DNA of 32,133 bases from Acidobacteriota bacterium (GTDB lineage Bacteria > Acidobacteriota > Thermoanaerobaculia > Multivoradales > JAHEKO01): positions 1 to 32,133 of the forward strand of contig JAOTWP010000038.1 of NCBI GenBank assembly GCA_029862975.1. The letters are read 5' to 3'. The position numbers and the translations under genes are program-made. Below the pieces are notes generated by a model. That model saw nothing but the letters and a program-made list of their open reading frames with translations. It was not told the DNA's origin and made no database searches. Position 1 is the stretch's first letter, and the number at the start of each line of letters is the position of its first letter. Positions 30,711 to 32,133 of this stretch are shown here, in pieces.

Positions 30711-31826
30711 ATGGCGCTGACGCTCAACGAAATGCTCAAGGAAACGGTCGAACGCGGCGCCTCCGACCTGCACGTCACGACCAACTCCGCACCCCAGATC
30801 CGCGTGGACGGCGTCTTGAGCCCGCTCAACGCGCCCCCGTTGACGCCGACCCAGACGAAGCAGCTCATCTACTCGATCCTCACGGACAAGCAGAAGCAGC
30901 GCCTCGAGGAGAACCTCGAGCTCGACTTCTCCTTCGGCATCAAGGGGCTGGCGCGCTTCCGCGCCAACGTGTTCAACCAGCGCGGCGCCCTGGCCGGCGC
31001 CTTCCGCCAGATCCCGTTCGAGATCCGAGGGTTCCGCGAGCTGGGAGTCCCGCCCGTCGTCGAGAAGCTGGCGGAGAAGCCGCGCGGGCTCGTCCTCGTC
31101 ACCGGCCCGACCGGCTCGGGAAAGTCCACCACCCTGGCGGCGATGATCGACAAGGTCAACCGCGAGCGCAGCGAGCACATCGTCACCATCGAGGATCCGA
31201 TCGAGTACCTGCACTCCCACAAGGGCTGCATCGTCAACCAGCGCGAGCTCGACGCCGACACCCTGTCGTTCCACAACGCCCTCAAGTCGGTGCTGCGCCA
31301 GGACCCCGACGTCGTCCTCGTCGGCGAGATGCGCGACTACGAGACCGTCGAGGCGGCGCTGCGCGTGGCCGAGACCGGCCACCTGACGTTCGCGACCCTC
31401 CACACCAACTCCGCGGCGCAGACGATCAACCGCATCATCGACGTCTTTCCGCCTCACGCCCAAGGTCAGATCCGGGTCCAGCTCTCGTTCGTGCTCGAAG
31501 GCATCCTCTGCCAGACCCTGCTGCCGCGGGCCAGCGGCCGGGGGCGGGCGCTGGCCATGGAGATCCTGGTGCCCAACTCGGCGATCCGCAACCTCATCCG
31601 CGAGGACAAGGTCCACCAGATCTACGGCATGATGCAGACCGGCCAGGCCAAGTACGGGATGCAGACCTTCAACCAGTCCCTGGCGGCGCTCTACTTCCGC
31701 CGCCAGATCAACCTGCAGACGGCCATGGGACGCTCCTCGCGGCCCGACGAGCTGCAGGAGATCCTCTCGCGCGGCGCCGGGTCCCTGAACCCGGCCCTGC
31801 GAGCAACCCAAGCCGTGAGGACGTAG
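30711..31826 (+). CDS. pilT: Type IV pilus retraction ATPase
   Basis: A 371-residue secretion-type hexameric ATPase that drives pilus retraction and twitching. Walker A is GPTGSGKST (132-140), the Asp box is IVTIEDPIEYLH, Walker B is DVVLVGEMRD, the His box is ETGHLTFATLHTNSAA, and the PilT-specific AIRNLIRE motif is at 291-298. The N-terminal PAS-like domain begins LNEMLKETVERGASDLHVT. ATG 30711 follows AGAAGG with a 10-base gap; a further in-frame ATG at 30636 overlaps the promoter and is rejected. Length and motifs are typical. Followed after four bases by pilC. Confidence 0.96.
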   Translation: MALTLNEMLKETVERGASDLHVTTNSAPQIRVDGVLSPLNAPPLTPTQTKQLIYSILTDKQKQRLEENLELDFSFGIKGLARFRANVFNQRGALAGAFRQIPFEIRGFRELGVPPVVEKLAEKPRGLVLVTGPTGSGKSTTLAAMIDKVNRERSEHIVTIEDPIEYLHSHKGCIVNQRELDADTLSFHNALKSVLRQDPDVVLVGEMRDYETVEAALRVAETGHLTFATLHTNSAAQTINRIIDVFPPHAQGQIRVQLSFVLEGILCQTLLPRASGRGRALAMEILVPNSAIRNLIREDKVHQIYGMMQTGQAKYGMQTFNQSLAALYFRRQINLQTAMGRSSRPDELQEILSRGAGSLNPALRATQAVRT

Positions 31827-31830
31827 AGCG

Positions 31831-32133
31831 ATGCCGAGTTTCGTCTGGAAAGGTCGCGGCCGCGGAGGCCAATCCCAGGAGGGCGTCCTCGTCGCCGATT
31901 CGCGCGAGGCGGCAGTCGCCACGCTGCGCCGGCAGCAGGTGCGGGTCACCTCGCTGCGCGAGAAGGGCCGCGAGATCCCGTTCATGCCCCGGCTCCCGAG
32001 CCGCATAGGCATCAAGGCCGTCGCGGTCTTCACGCGGCAGTTCTCGGTGATGCTCGACGCCGGCCTGCCGCTCGTGCAGTGCCTCGAGATCCTCGGCGAC
32101 CAGCAGGACAATCGCAAGTTCCGGGAGGTGATC
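31831..32133 (+). CDS. pilC: Type IV pilus inner-membrane platform protein, 5' part
   Basis: The first 101 residues of a type II secretion F/PilC protein, cut by the window end. The start MPSFVWKGRGRGGQSQEGVLVADSREAAVATLRRQQVRV is the cytoplasmic N-terminal region. IGIKAVAVFTRQFSVMLDAGLPLVQCLEIL is the first conserved F-domain stretch (T-R-Q-F-x-x-M-L-x-A-G-L-P-L). The gene begins four bases after the pilT stop, the usual pil order. The full protein is normally about 400 residues. Confidence 0.93.
   Translation, partial: MPSFVWKGRGRGGQSQEGVLVADSREAAVATLRRQQVRVTSLREKGREIPFMPRLPSRIGIKAVAVFTRQFSVMLDAGLPLVQCLEILGDQQDNRKFREVI

Overview
The window is GC-rich (about 70% by eye), densely coded chromosomal DNA from a Gram-negative bacterium. 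The mix of Kelch, SBBP and Asp-box secreted propellers, a FabY-type ketoacyl synthase, a three-subunit proton-pumping transhydrogenase and type IV pilus genes fits Acidobacteriota (Thermoanaerobaculia-like) best. That placement is inference from gene content, not from a marker gene.

Left third (1-8000), accessory: a RAYT-like IS200/Y1 transposase whose natural start codon has been displaced by a 14-bp duplication; a VapBC toxin-antitoxin pair and a GNAT acetyltransferase lying between two copies of a 62-bp REP-like repeat; a membrane-anchored PQQ-type propeller; a PAS-GGDEF diguanylate cyclase; a stand-alone DUF4062 protein; and a second toxin-antitoxin pair (Phd/YefM plus PIN). Both toxin-antitoxin pairs have a -35/-10 promoter that puts transcription start at or within three bases of the antitoxin start codon, with repeat operators over the -10.

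Middle (8000-18800): a GlxA-type AraC regulator divergent from a FabY-like beta-ketoacyl synthase, then three large secreted beta-propeller proteins of three different families (Asp-box/YCF48, SBBP, Kelch), all on the minus strand, with a LacI regulator between the first two. The three propellers end in nearly the same 19-residue tail, IFADGFESGD..AW...VP, the best candidate here for an undescribed sorting or anchoring module.

Right part (18900-32133), mostly housekeeping. Minus strand: tmk-holB, a SurA/DsbA-like periplasmic thiol protein, manC-trmB, then a TIGR01777 epimerase, a short XdhC-like protein and an SRPBCC protein. Plus strand: a translationally coupled operon pntAA-pntAB-pntB-ggt-lipoprotein in which every junction is a 4-base stop/start overlap, then pilT and the start of pilC, cut by the window edge. 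No tRNA, rRNA or CRISPR array was seen.
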